Both the position numbers and the translations under genes were made by a program. This document shows positions 33,809-47,076 of a stretch of DNA of 64,000 bases, one piece after another. Within the stretch, counting starts at the first letter, position 1. Every line of letters begins with the position of its first letter. Source of the DNA: Euryodendron excelsum (lineage: Eukaryota; Streptophyta; Magnoliopsida; Ericales; Pentaphylacaceae); the NCBI GenBank assembly GCA_033060915.1, contig CM065387.1, forward strand, positions 32,233,501 to 32,297,500. Reading direction: 5' to 3'. The notes under the pieces were generated by a model that was given only the letters and a program-made list of their open reading frames with translations, was not told the DNA's origin and made no database searches.

Positions 33809-36800
33809 ATGGATGACAGCTATCTTCGACGTGGTCTGGTGGTGAGAATTAATGGGTCTCTTATTACTTTTTTTCCTTTGACCTTCTTTAATTCTTCACC
33901 TGTTGAATTATGTCTCTATTATTTTTGTGAATATTTTTTAATTCTTAAACTGTCTAAATTATGGGTCTCTCTATGTACTTGTGAATTTCTTTAATTCTTA
34001 AACTATTGTATGAATTCGATGAATTTCATTTGACATGTGTATTTCTAAGGTAAATCTCTTATAAGACGAGGGAAGACATGTTATTTTGAATGTCTTCCTT
34101 TGCTTCGCAAGATTTGGCTTTCATTTTTTTGTTTAACATTGCTTTGGCAACATTACTTTGTAGTTTGTACCCATGTATATACTCATGTACATCAGCATAT
34201 ATGTATAGGCAGTTCATTATGTTAGAGCTGATTAAATGTTTTGTATAAATTAATGTGGTGTTTATTATGCTTCAATAACGGCAGTGAGCAAGCTCCTTTC
34301 TGCTGCTTTCTGCAAGTTCACATGTATATCAATCTTTACGTTTGAACTTGTTTTGTATGCCTATGAGCTATGAAAGTTGTGATTACAGTGTGATATGGGT
34401 CAAAGCAGCTGGATATTGGATAGATAAGGTAGACCAACAGAAATGCCTCAAAATTTACATAACTGTTCTGTTAGTCATAGCTCATTTGCAAGCCTGTTAT
34501 CGTGAAATGGTTTTTTAAGTGAGTTCTTCTAGAAGAAAGTAACATGATAAAAGAAACTTTTGCTTTGAAAATTTTCTGATGTGCAAACCGAAGGGATTGT
34601 TGAAACTTATTGTGTCATGACTTTGAGGTTATCATGGGGTGCTTGCCTTTGATATTTCTCTGCACCATTTTGAATTTACGTATTTGACTCTAATTACTCA
34701 GGCACATGCACCTCCTCCTGGTTACTTTGTACCTCTGAAGAAATCCAGTTCTGAGGACACTCTTTATTTGAGAAAGAAAGCAGGGATGCGTAGGTGGTTG
34801 TGTTGTACCTGTCAAGTAGAAGAGTCCTACCCGTCAACTGACCATGAGCCTTTCAAAAGCCCAAGGAACTATGCAGATGGTATGTTAGCTTGACTGTGAT
34901 TCTTATTTAATGTTCTCTATGAAGTATAGAAGTTTGTTTCCTGTTAATCGGTATTTTCTTTTGGTTCGCATTCAATATTTTAAAGATGTTGTACCGGATA
35001 CAGCTTGTTTGTTTATTGGTTAATGATTTGGTTCAGTACAATTGAGACTTCTTGATGATTATACTGATGCAATGACAATAATGGTGTTTTCTTTTGCAAA
35101 AAGGAATTATATTTTGAAATATTCGGATGTTGGATGGCATGATGGTTAACAGGCAATTCATTCTAAAAAATATAGAAATGTGGTCTCTACAAGGTCATTT
35201 ATGTTCGTGGATTTGGAGGGGCAATTGTTTAAGATCTCATGTAGGGGTTTAACTAGAGACCTTAGTAATTGCAACATGTATTGATTGGAAAGTCCAGGCA
35301 TTTGAAATAAATAGTAGACTTATTATGGTGCCCAAGTGTACAATTCTGGGCCTCAAGTTATAGGTAAACGGTGGATAGGGTTTGTGTATTTGGTTTCTCT
35401 TCTGGTCCATATGGGCCTGGAGTCATGTTACAAGTGGAAAGCTCAAGCTATGTTGTACTTGATATTGAAGAGATAAATTCCGCATGGATGTAAATTACAA
35501 AGAAAGTTGAATTTATAATTGAGGATGTGAAGCATACATTACTTTGTTATGGCAATCTTTTGGACTTCTAGGTGGCAGGGAGAAATCTCCTCTCTTAGTC
35601 TTGCACCCCCTCTCCTTTATGGAGGCTTGTTTAAATATAATGGCAATGCAAAAACTAAATGCTCTTCAGATATGTGGGCTTCAAAGTACTTATTGTGGTT
35701 CAAAGTGTGGGGGTTAATGGGTTCGTTGAAGGTGCTAGTCCCTCCATTAGAGGAACCTACAACTTGACCAGTCACATGAAAGAGAGACCTCCATCTTTCA
35801 TCGAGATAAACCGAGACTAAGACACTACGAAGGACTAAGACACTACGAAGGAAAAGACAAAAGGCATTTAAGAGCTTTTAATACTAGATCAACTCTCTAT
35901 CCTTAAAGATTGTCTCACCTTCCTCTTCGAATCACGGATGTAGGCCTGACCCCTGTGGTTGAGAGGGGCAAGCCATCATACCAATGATGGGTTGGCTTTC
36001 CCTCCCATGCCCCACCGTCTATATAAAGAGCTCCTTCTCTTCAAAGATAAGATCATCAATCCACTAAGAAGTCTAACATATTCTCTCTCTCTCTCTCTCT
36101 CTCTCTGGTTGCTGTTAACTCTCTTCCTTCCACTCTTTGCTTAGTTTAGCAATTGCTAAGTGACTATGATAGGGGCGTACACATACACTCACTACCCTTA
36201 CGGTCACACACAACTATCATGTTTGAAAACACCAAGTCCAAGAAAACCATAATAAATGCGAGTCACTTAATCATTTTGGTATTACTCTTCCAAAATATTC
36301 TTTGGCAAAAGTTAAGTTTTGTGTGTGTCACTTGTAACATGTTTCTTCGTGAGGAGTACTATAAAAAAATTTAAAAGAAAAAAAATACTTTTTTTGAATT
36401 TTCTGTGGGATAGAGGGAGTATTGTTCTTTTCATCTTGCTTCTTAGGCTGTTGTTTAGCTGGTTGATTAGTACATGATTTACTTTGCCCTAGATGTATAT
36501 TCTAAGCTTGATTGTTTTTATGGGAGATAGTTGCATGTTAACTATGTTGTAGTAATTATAGCATATTTAGAAGGTACATTGGTGCGAATAAAACTTTTTC
36601 CATTCCCATAAATGTCGTCAACTTGTATTTATATGTATCATGCCAAAGATCAACTTCTTCTTAGTGATTACTTTTGCCTTATAAAAGAAATGGATGCTTA
36701 TTACTAGCTGTTGGTGCTTTGTCCAATATCGAGATTGAATCAATCTTTGTCTAAGTTCACTTCAGTTGATTCTGTCAATTTAAACTGGATTACCTTCATG

Positions 36801-37627
36801 GGCTTAGCGGCTAAGATTGCTTGGCCATAATTTGGCTAAGCTAAGAAATATAGATATGGACATGGGACCTAGATATGATACACATGGACATGCTGACGTG
36901 CAAATTTCAAAGAAATAGGACATGAAAACAAACGTGTGTAAAATATTTATACACTTGAAAATAATCACTCATGCATTTTTTGTCACAAATATTTTAATTT
37001 ATTATATTGAAATATTGAGAGATCATTTTACTCATTTATGTTGGAAAAGAAGTGTGAACAGAAAGTAGTATTAGCTTTTTTTAAAGAAAAAAGTTAAATA
37101 AAAGAAAGCCCTAATATTTAAAAAAAAAAAAAAAAGTCTTACTCCTAAACAAATTGAAAATTTTAAGCCTTCGGATTCCTAAAGAAGAAAAGCCTAAAGG
37201 TCTGAGGATGATTAGGCATGAATCCACTTATTTGATGTTAATCAGTGACAACTAAGTTATTTTTTTCAAAATTGCTCCGGGACAAGTGGGTTTGTGTGTG
37301 TCTAAGCAATAGACGTGCATCTCCCAAGTCTCGAAAGTGTGTCCTGTTCTAAATAGATTAAACAAACAATAGGACACGTGCAGGGTGTGTCTGATGGGTG
37401 TTGAGGCATGTTGAACAAGTGTTGATGTTTGACACATGTTCAACATAGAAAGGCCGCCTTCTTAGAAGTATACGTGTTGATTAGTGGCTTAATAGATTAG
37501 AACATAGTACTGCACTACAAGATCATCTAATCTTATTTAATTTAGCGTTTACTCTGTAACTGGATTGACATTATTGAGTTTTGTTAAACACTTATTAGTG
37601 AACAATGATAATCAATAAAGTGTTCTC

Positions 37628-37685
<58 letters not shown>

Positions 37686-40600
37686 TGTGTTTAGTGTGAA
37701 ATGAATAAGAAAAATTGAAAATGTTGTTTCATTGTCGTTTATCAATTAACCCTTTTTATCTTCTAGATTTCATTGTCGTTAATCAATTAACCTTTTTATA
37801 TTCTAGATTTCATTTTTTCTTCCTTTTGCTTTCTCTTTCTTTTCTTTTCTTTTTTTCCCTCAAGTTCGATTTGAGCGATGAGGTTTAGTGAAAGGCTGGG
37901 GCAAATTTTAAATGGTTTGGCAGTGCAAGAAAAATCTTCTTAGTGATATCATCTCAAGAAAAATCTTCACATATTTATTTTCTGACACGAATAGAAAAAC
38001 CCACGTACTTCTGTACCTGTTCTGAAAAAAGTTGATGTCTTTTATTACTTTAAAAATGCGCTGTGTTCCAAAAGCCACTTCTTTATAGAAGTGCCTACGT
38101 AAGCATGTATCATGGATTCAATGTAATGTTTATGTTGTTTGTATTCCCTTGTATGCTCTCTCTCACTGAATGGTAACCCGTCTGTAGGGGCTTTTATAGG
38201 AATAGTGGGTTGCTGTGGTCTCTGTGTGCATGTGTGCATGAGCAAGTCAGTGCTTTTGTTCTTTGTTTTCAATGTAACTTGAAATTATTTGTGAAAAAAT
38301 GCCCCCAGCTGAATCCACTACCCTTGGATGTATTCCAAGCTTCTTGAGGGTAACATTGGCACTGAAATATGAGCTATTGCTAAACCTTTGTTTCCTTGGG
38401 GGAATGCAATTACATGAGAGGCTATAACATTCTTCTCATAGTTGAGAGATCTTAAGAACTATTTATGCAGTTTTAGGAACAATTTTTCAAGGTAGCAAAG
38501 GTCGTATAGTGCACCAGTTTCTTTTGTATTGTGTATATTAGGCTAATTAGGTTGTATAGTGCACCAGTTTCTTCTTGTTGAATAGTGTCCATTTGTCATA
38601 AGTTTTTTATTGATTACTTATTTTCTATTTCGGGGGCCTGCTCTGCCATACTTGTGATTTCATCAGTTAATTAGTTTTCTTGAATTCTTCTGACACTGTT
38701 GACTTCTCCTATATGCACATCCTAGGGTATCCAAGAGGGTCAAAGGCATCGGCTCCTGTCAGAGTTGAAGTTCAAAAGGCAGTACCGCCTATTGAAGTGC
38801 CAGTGCTGTCCTTGGATGAGCTGAAAGAAAAAACTGACAATTTTGGATCCAAGGCATTGATTGGTGAAGGATCCTATGGAAGAGTGTACTATGCAAACTT
38901 AAATAATGGACAGGCTGTGGCAGTTAAAAAGCTTGATGTTTCAGCTGAGCCCGATTCAAATGTGGAGTTTTTAACTCAGGTGTGTGCACAATCTTATAAA
39001 ACAATTGTTTGATTACCTTTAGAATGCAATTCCCGCATTTTTCTCTAGTGAATTCTTCTCTAATCCTTGTATCTGATTAGACGTGCCCTTTTCACTTTAG
39101 GTTTCCATGGTTTCAAGATTGAAACATGAAAATCTTGTTGAGTTGCTTGGCTACTGTGTAGAAGGAAATCTCCGCGTGTTAGCATATGAGTTTGCAACCA
39201 TGGGATCTCTACATGACATTTTGCATGGTATGCATAATTAATATGTCTTCCCTTGACTGTGATAGACTTGATTTAGATTCCTTATGCTCAATGAGAAGCA
39301 ATTTCTTGAATTATTTGCACTTTATAGGCAGAAAGGGAGTCCAAGGAGCGCAACCAGGCCCTGTTCTAGACTGGATGCAACGGGTGAGGATAGCTGTCTA
39401 TGCCGCAAGGGGATTGGAGTTTTTGCACGAGAAGGTTCAACCTTCTATAATACACAGAGATATGAGATCTAGCAATGTGCTTCTATTTGAAGACTTCAAG
39501 GCCAAAATTGCAGATTTTAACCTTTCGAATCAGGCTCCTGACATGGCTGCTCGCCTTCATTCTACTCGAGTTTTGGGAACATTTGGTTATCATGCACCAG
39601 AGTAATACCTCTCAAGCCTGATCCTATTTCGTTATGTGGTTATTTTATTTTAAGCTACCATACGCATGCTGTTTTATATGCTTTCGTGCTTGATCTTTTT
39701 ACTTCCATGTTACGTAGTCATAGAACCATACTGTTGTTCATGGCCATCAGTTGAATTGACATTTACTGATCCTGAGTTTGTTATCAACTCTGTTTCCATG
39801 ATAGCAGTTGACTTACCCATTCTATGAAGTAATAAGTCCTCAATATATATATATACTTATATACATCTATAAAATGATCTTTATAGTTGTTCTTTACCTA
39901 TGAAATAAAAGAAAAAATTTATTTTAAGTTCTTCAGCCATGGCATCGATGCTTTATTGGATTATATTTCTGATTTTCACTTTTGGCGGTAATACTTTAAA
40001 TATACATTCAATGAGGGTTTTGCTTCTGTTTAGGCTCCTCTTTATGGGGTTGCTTGGAAATTGGATTGCCAAGGTCTGTTATAGTACATTGGCTGCTAGG
40101 GATGCCACTTAGTCTTGTTATTGATTGGGTAGAGGCCATTTCATACTTAATGGGAAATTTAAATGTCCATGTTTATTTTACCAAAATTGGTCACTAAAAT
40201 GATTAATATTATTCGGGTTAGCTCTTAACAGTAATTAAAAAGGCAGACTAGTATGTATGAGAACAAAAAGAAGAAAAAGAAAGAAGAGAAAGAACTGGGA
40301 GTTGGCATCTGCTTGCTTGCTTACCAAGCCATCATGGCAATCTCTTCCGGCTTAATTAGTCAAAAATGTACAAGTAGAGCTCCGAGGAGAAGAACTACTT
40401 TTGCCCGGGGGAATGGTAAGACTTAGATCTGGATAGAGTCTCTCTCAATAACGATGTAGATTCATAAGATCATGATAAAGTCCCCTTACCTTTCTATTAT
40501 ATTTGTAAAGCTCTAGCAGCCCCTTTCTTAGTATATTGTTAGTAAAATAGGAAAAAGGCCTTTCTATACTAATCGAATATATAGGGGTGGATGGGATCAA

Positions 40601-42457
40601 CACTTCTATTGTCCAATTCCTTTCTTCACTTAACTTACAAAATGATTGCCAGACACAATAATTTTTATTAGATGTTCTTTAGAGACTGCAATTTTAATAC
40701 AGGTAGAAAGAAAATTTTGAAGTAGCTAAAGATTTTGTCTATGGGCTTCTATTTCACACTTCCCTTATTGTGTCTGCCTATAAATATCTAAGCTACATCC
40801 TATTTTGAAATTTGTCTAGGAAACGTAAATGTTAAAAAAGTAAGTTCTTGGAGAATGGAATTGAGCTGATGAATGCTTTACATAGTTCTATAGAAGTCTA
40901 TTTTGAAACTATTCTGGAACCTCCGTTGGTGGCTTCATGATATTTGAACAATCCCATCATGTTCTCTGGTGGGACTAATAATTTGCTAGGAGAGATTTAC
41001 TTCACATAGCTAGGCTTAAGTTGCTTTTGGAGGCAACTCTGGGGAAGACTGAATTCTGGGAATGCTATGATTTACTTTGTGAGAATTTTGGTCGTGAATT
41101 TTCCAAGCACCAATTCCACAATGCCTGATAATCATTGCCTGGTTATTTTTGAGAGAATGCTGATATCTGTATTGTATTTTACAGAAAAGACTGCTAAGTA
41201 TTTTTGGATGGAAAATGTTGGTTATTTTCCAAACTAAACTTCTTTTGCCATTGAGTAGTATAGTTCCTAAGATGTGTTGATGAGAATGGCATTGCACTTA
41301 CTTTTTTCCTTTTTTATGATGCACGTTGTTATTTCGTGCAAAAATTGGATTTGTGTATGTCTGATTGTGGAAGTATTTGCCCAAATGCCTTAGGAAGCTC
41401 TCTGTCTGTCTGTCTGTCTGTCTGTGTGTGTACCCCTTGCTTCATAAAAAGAGTTAACATGAGACGATGCTTGAGGAAATATAGTTCCAGGAAATGGCTT
41501 TTCTGCAATTCTGGGGTCTCGTCTGTCTCTGTGTGTGTGTACCCATCACCAGAGAAAGAGAGTGAAGGATGCTTGAGGAATGTATAGTTTCAGAAAATGG
41601 CTTTGCTGGAATTCTGGGGGTTTCTTTTTCACTTCTCTGAAAAAGAACCTATTTTTTGCTCTACCGACATTGATCACTGTAATTGCTGTTTTAGCAAGTT
41701 ATACATGAAATGACCTCAATACAGAACTCGTTTTTAGTCTTTGTGCCTGGTTGGAGTCACATTCCATTTCCAACTTATTGTCCTATGCATCACTGGATTC
41801 ACCATATGGTCTCTTTTCAGTATTAAAACGTATTCTTTAATTAAGTTGGTGCTGAAAAACCTCATGCAGATATGCAATGACTGGACAGTTGACACAGAAG
41901 AGTGATGTGTATAGCTTTGGGGTGGTTCTGCTAGAGCTTCTAACTGGCCGCAAACCTGTTGATCATACTATGCCTCGTGGACAACAGAGTCTCGTTACTT
42001 GGGTGAGCCTCTCCTTTTTTTGCCTAATTTTCCTTTTCTTTTTCTTTTGTTTTTTGTTTCTCTTTATTCTGATGCGGTATTCATTTTTAACATGAGGTTA
42101 TTTACTGGAATTATTGCTTTGTTTGATGTTAATAGGCCACTCCAAGACTGAGTGAAGACAAAGTCAAACAATGTGTAGATCCAAAGCTCAAGGGCGAGTA
42201 TCCTCCAAAAGGAGTTGCCAAGGTCTCTCTCTCTCTCTCTCTCTTGCGCAAAAACACAGATATCAACAGGTGCAATTGCACTCAGGAACAGATTCAGATG
42301 GAGCTGCTAACAATGTAATTTTCTTTTGATGATGCAGCTGGCAGCTGTTGCAGCATTATGCGTGCAGTATGAGGCTGAGTTCCGGCCAAATATGAGCATT
42401 GTTGTCAAGGCTCTACAACCGCTTCTGAAGGCGGCTCCGCCAGCTCCTGAGATATAA
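33809..42457 (+). CDS. PTI1-like tyrosine-protein kinase (receptor-like cytoplasmic kinase VIII), complete
   Basis: Exons: possible 33809-33841; 34702-34879; 38726-38979; 39101-39227; 39328-39601; 41870-42002; 42136-42222; 42338-42457. All introns are GT-AG and phases agree. From ATG 34786 the product is 362 residues ([14 protein letters not shown]..., cysteine-rich N-terminus, likely acylated). In-frame upstream sequence [14 protein letters not shown] and an 11-codon exon starting MDDSYLRRG would give ~401. Kinase motifs: [18 protein letters not shown] (catalytic Lys), [19 protein letters not shown] (DFN in place of DFG, as in Arabidopsis relatives), GTFGYHAPE and [20 protein letters not shown]; it ends APPAPEI. 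PTI1-type kinases act below Pto or OXI1 at the plasma membrane in defence and oxidative signalling. The kinase domain is intact and the gene appears functional. Confidence 0.93.
34880..38725 (+). other. 3.8-kb intron of the kinase gene
   Basis: Holds repeat-like DNA. A TATA-like tatataaag (about 36018) with a (CT)n tract (36080-36105) and preceding tandem copies of gactaagacactacgaag (about 35815-35850) look like part of an LTR or other pol II unit, but no ends are found. (TC)n lies at 37632-37682. The remainder is AT-rich without coding sense. Confidence 0.5.
37632..37682. repeat. (TC)n microsatellite
   Basis: About 25 uninterrupted TC dinucleotides in the long kinase intron. Confidence 0.95.
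39602..41869 (+). other. 2.3-kb intron of the kinase gene with a tandem duplication
   Basis: At about 41398-41622 a ~115-bp stretch occurs twice: ctgtctgtctg then gtgtgtgtacc, followed by gatgcttgaggaa and gaaatggctttt/gctggaattctggggg. The rest shows nothing notable. Confidence 0.7.
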
Positions 42458-44431
42458 GCCAAATATATTCACTTCCTCCTAATAGTGGATTTTCGGTCTT
42501 CTGCCCAGTTTGGTTTTCATTAGTTGGCAAATTTCATTCTTGATTCTATTTCCATATGCGTATGTACTTTTTCCAATTTTCCTTTTTGGGCATTTTGAGA
42601 TTTTGGAGGTTTTGGCTTGGATTGGCTTGTTTCATGTCTCTGGCTTGCTGAATCTGTTGCTGATATTTCTTTATGATGCTGGAGTCTTTTGAAGTCGTGG
42701 ATGACAGGGTTGGGTGGAGTTGTGTGGCGGATATATATGCTAGATATACGTTGCTTTTTTGTTTCCAATTATACTGATAAATTAATTGACCTTTGTTACA
42801 TGGATGCTTTATTTTTTGGGTTGACAATTGAGTCTTGCAATCCCCTCTCTCTGGTTCATGAAGCCTTGTTTGTTTGGAGTTTAAAAGGATGAGTTTGTTA
42901 TACATTTGACAGTCCCCTCTTGGATGAGTACAGCCACGCATGAGCCTGGGATTGTTCATGGGCATAGGTTGACATTAAATTGTCCCTCAGGTTCGCTCCT
43001 TCCATTTTTCTTCTTCTCCTCTTCTTATTCTTCTCTGTGTAATGTGAATCTGGCCAACCCTTGTGTTGAAGTGGCATCCTTAGTACATGCACGATTGTTT
43101 TGTGGGATGGGATAACGAATTCCAGGACCACGATTTCTGGTAATATAAATCCTCTGGAGGGCGATTTTGTAATTTGGTAAACACTCATTATTTGTCATTT
43201 ACTTATTCCACCTTCTCCCTGTGATTATTTAATCTTCATATACAGGACAAAAAGCCCTCTCCAAATTACTTATTCCGACCTTTTTTAGGGGAAACTAAGC
43301 TCAGTTTAAGACTGGACGAGTCGTGGCCTTTATCACCACATCTTAGGAGGGTTAGCTTTGTTTTTGTGCAAATGATCGTTGGGAGCTTATTTGTTAGTAT
43401 ATTCCCCGTCTACCTGTGTTTTTGGTTGGGAAGAGAATTTTTTATTTTTTTTTGGTTTCTCTTGCAGGCTGAAATCAATTAAGGGAATCACTATTTTAGC
43501 CAAATAAGCTGTTTAAAAAAAAACTATAACGAATGAGGTTAGCATCTAAGAAGTAGACCCGATGAGTTCCATATTGTAGAACAAAATCGTACGGTCAAGC
43601 TGTCTACAGTTTTACAATGTTTATGAAAGGTTATGACAAGAACACATATATAAATGGCGTCCTGTTGAATGAAAGGCCATCTGCTATTGAATGAAAATGG
43701 TGCCTCTTTCAACTTGCAAGCATTGTACACCTTCACTGGCCGTATAGTTACCAAATCTTGACAGCATGGAAATAAATACATCATGCCTGCGTAAGCTATC
43801 AGAAGCAATGCCACCTTTAAATAAGTATGCTGGCTTTCCACTGATTTTTCTTTTTTGGGTAATTGACTTTACCCCATTGTAGTTTAACCAAAAATTGAAA
43901 GTAGTTTGAGTAAAAATCAAATGGCCTCTTATTGTAAAATAGATGGAAACCGTAACAAATTGATTGAAATGGTAAAAATGCTTCTAAGAAGGAAAACTTT
44001 TTATTTTCACATAAATGGGACTTTTTTTTTTCTCGATGATCAAGTATTCAGGCTAACTTGCATATACCATGACTAATTCCGTGCCACGTTGCATTGGCAG
44101 GCTTGTTTAATTTCAAGACCTTCAGTTTTCACAAGCTATTTCACTTTTTGAAAATATTTTCTCCTCGTGAATGACTAAACCAACCATTGCCTTAAGTTAG
44201 TTTGATCAAATAAAAAAAAAGGTGAAAAACAAATTATATTTTCTAAGAGTTTCTTACAAGTTTCTTTAAAGTGTATATGAGTTTATGAAGCAAAACATTT
44301 TCATAAAGTCATCCTTAAGGTTTTATTTGTCTCCATCGTGAAATGAGTTTCCAAAGAAATTTTTTTTATTCTTAAAGAGTTTTGTGGTAATTATGTGTTA
44401 TATTTATATTTAAAAAGTTATTGCACCACAT
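42458..44431. other. Kinase 3' flank and intergenic DNA
   Basis: T-rich 3' UTR-like sequence follows the stop codon; the poly(A) site is not identified. Beyond about 43200 is AT-rich intergenic DNA with no gene or clear element. Confidence 0.5.
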
Positions 44432-44441
44432 GGTTTTATTC

Positions 44442-44562
44442 TTTTTTTTTTTATTAGGTACATTTAAAGATCAAAGTTTTGTAGAGGGTGAGTTGAACCC
44501 ATAACCTTATAACATAGGTCAATGCTTTACTATTATTGTGCTAACCCCGCTTCCCATCACAA
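44442..44562 (-). mobile_element. tRNA-derived SINE with target-site duplication
   Basis: The minus strand reads a pol III type head (gcggggttagcacaat, A-box-like), a B box gggttcaactc about 40 bases on, and ends in an A tail (the T11-12 run at 44442-44453). Perfect 10-bp direct repeats ggttttattc flank it (44432-44441 and 44563-44572). The length of ~121 bp fits short plant SINEs. No coding capacity. Confidence 0.75.
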
Positions 44563-44818
44563 GGTTTTATTCAAATAGCGAAAGGCAAGCAAATTTCAAG
44601 TTCAAACGAAGGGTTGGAATAAGATTCAATTAGAATAATTGATCAAAATGAAGAGCTGGAATAAGATTTAATTCAATAATTCATCAAAGTTCGATCATGA
44701 CGACAATTTTTCCGAAATGTCAACATATATTGCCAAATTTAGAAACTTAAATTTCAAATTTGAAGAAAAGGCCTTTGAAATGTGAAATTAGATTTTGAGT
44801 AATTTAACCCAAAAAGTT

Positions 44819-45223
44819 TGTTGGGTTTTGCTTCTTTGCAATCCCACATCAATTGGGAATGAAAAAGGGGCAAGACTTAAGGCTTATATAAGGAGGGTTA
44901 TATCTCCTCAGTTAAATGTACTTGTCAATAGCTTAGTTAGTAACTTTTAATTTTTGTAAAATTTATCTTGAAGAAGTGAAAGTTAAAGTTTAGCTAGTGG
45001 AAAAGCTTAGTGGATGTCTTTGGGATGACGAGAAAAAATTGTGTGATTGTAACAATTTTTCATATAGTGTATTTTTCTCTAGAACTAGTGGTTTTTTTTT
45101 TTTCCTATTTTCAGAGTTTTTCACGTAAATCTTTATGTTTTGTTTTTCTCTATTTATCATGATATTCTTGTCAAACAGTAGATCCAAAAAGGGGGTGAAT
45201 TTGGGAGGGCCAAATTCCCAACA
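44819..45223 (+). repeat. 5' LTR of the Copia-like element
   Basis: 405 bp, starts TGTTGGGTTTTG, ends CCCAACA. TATA-like box at about 44885 and a pyrimidine-rich U5. Confidence 0.88.
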
Positions 45224-45507
45224 AGTGGTATCAGAGCATTTTTAGTTGTAATTTTTTCTTAAATTCTGAGTATGCTCTGTGGTTGCAGTTTTGATTGATC
45301 TTCTATATCAGAAAAGATTTTCTTGAGATTATTAAATGTTCCTTTTGTGAGATGGAGCTTTGGTGTGGTGGTGTGGATACGTACAGTCTAAGAAGATTAT
45401 GTCTAGGAGATTAGGTTTTAAGTGAGACTAGTGTGAACCCTCCAATCTTTTCTGAGAACTTACTTAATGAGTATTATTCATTTATATGGTAAAAATTCAT
45501 CAAGGTA

Positions 45508-46340
45508 ATGTCAGGAAGTAGGGTTTCAAATCCTATCAAATTTGATATAGAAAAATTTGATGGGTGAATCAATTTTGGCTTGTAGCAAGTGCAAGTCAGA
45601 GATATTTTAGTTCAATCAAGATTACACAAAGCGTTAAAGGGCAGACTAATCCCTGAAGTTAGCAGTGATACTAGCGCGAGCAAATCTGGAATGAGCGATG
45701 AAGATTGGGAGGATTTGGATTTGAGAGCAGCAAGTGCGATACGTTTGTGCCTGGCCAAGAATGTTCTTGTAAATGTGCATAGAATATCTACTGTAAAGGA
45801 ATTCTGGGAAAAGCTTGAAGAGTTGTATAAAACAAAGGCATCTCGAATTGGGTGTATCTGAATGAGCAGTTTCATACATTGTGGATGAGTGAAAGTACGA
45901 CTATTTCAGATCATTAAAGTGTTCTTAATGACATCGTCTCTGAACTCGAATCTATTGGAGTTAAAATTAAAGATAAGGATCAAGTTTTCTGGCTTATTTG
46001 GTCTCTTCCATCTTCTTATGAGCGTATGAAGCCTATTTTGATACATGGGAAGGAGAAAATAATTTTTTCAGAGGTTATTAGTAAATTGTTTTCTGAAGAG
46101 AGAAGACCAAACTATAAATGTAATTGTTCACTTGAGAGCCTAGCAGTGATAGTTGGTAATTGGAAAAAGAACTCCATAAAGGAAAAAGTAGTTTGCTGGG
46201 TGTGTGGACAATCTGGGCATGTCAAGAAAAATTATCCAAAAGTTAGAGTGGGTTCGGCAAGATGCTCCAAGTCAGTGAATAGAGATACTGATAATGACAC
46301 TAACACTGTGTCTCTCTACATAGATGATGATGTCTCATGA
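45508..46340 (+). pseudogene. Copia-type gag polyprotein, degenerate
   Basis: Begins MSGSRVSNPIKFDIEKFDG and shows the UBN2/gag-polypeptide pattern (KEFWEKLEELYKTKAS at ~45800) and a CCHC knuckle CWVCGQSGHVKKNYPK (~46196-46243) whose last Cys is replaced by Tyr. Two early stops (45562-45564 and 45580-45582) and a frameshift near 45850 inactivate it. Confidence 0.8.
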
Positions 46341-46649
46341 TAGAAGATGTGTTACTATTATCAGGTCTATAAGTTTGCATATGGGCATTGATTTGGCGTT
46401 GATTTAGGGTGTCTGATGAAAATTTATGTTGATGGCTGATGAAGTTCTAGGAAAGCCAAACATGAGAGTCGCACCATAATTTTTCAGTAAGGTTGTTTTT
46501 TGACATGAGCCGAATGGAAATTGCTTGGAATTAGTTTATTCTGAGTGCATATACTTTTATGGTGGAGCATGATGACAGAATTTATGAAGATCTTTATTAA
46601 GGTAGAGAGTGTGGCTATAGGACTAGCCAAAGTTGCGAAGGTGAAGATT

Positions 46650-47076
46650 TGTTGAGTTTGGCTCCTTTGCAACCTCACATCGATTGAGAATGAAAAAGAG
46701 GTAAGTCTCAAGGCCTATATAAGGAGGATTATATGTCCTTGGTTAAGTGTACCAGTCAATAACTTAGCTAGTAACTTTTGACTTTAGTAAAATTTCTCTT
46801 GAAGAAGTAAAAGTTAAAGTTTAGCTAGTGGAGAAACTTAATAGGTATCTTTGGAATGAGGGGGAAAAATTATGTGATTGTCATAATTTTTCATATATTA
46901 TATTTTTCTCTGAAGCCGGTAGTTTTTTTTTTCTTGTTTTGGGAGTTTTCAACATAAATTATTATGTTTTGTTTTTCTCTATTTATCTTGATATTCCTGT
47001 CAAAAGGTAAATCCAAAGGGGGGGAGAGGGGGGGGGGGGTGTGGTGTGTGAATTTGGGAGGGCCAAATTCCCAACA
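46650..47076 (+). repeat. 3' LTR of the Copia-like element
   Basis: 427 bp, starts TGTTGAGTTTGG, ends CCCAACA. Longer than the 5' LTR mainly through a G-run expansion around 47018-47050. Confidence 0.88.

Noticed and set aside
35549..36374. LTR or complete retrotransposon in the kinase intron
   Set aside because: A TATA-like box and (CT)n leader are present, but no TG...CA ends, duplications or coding region could be found.
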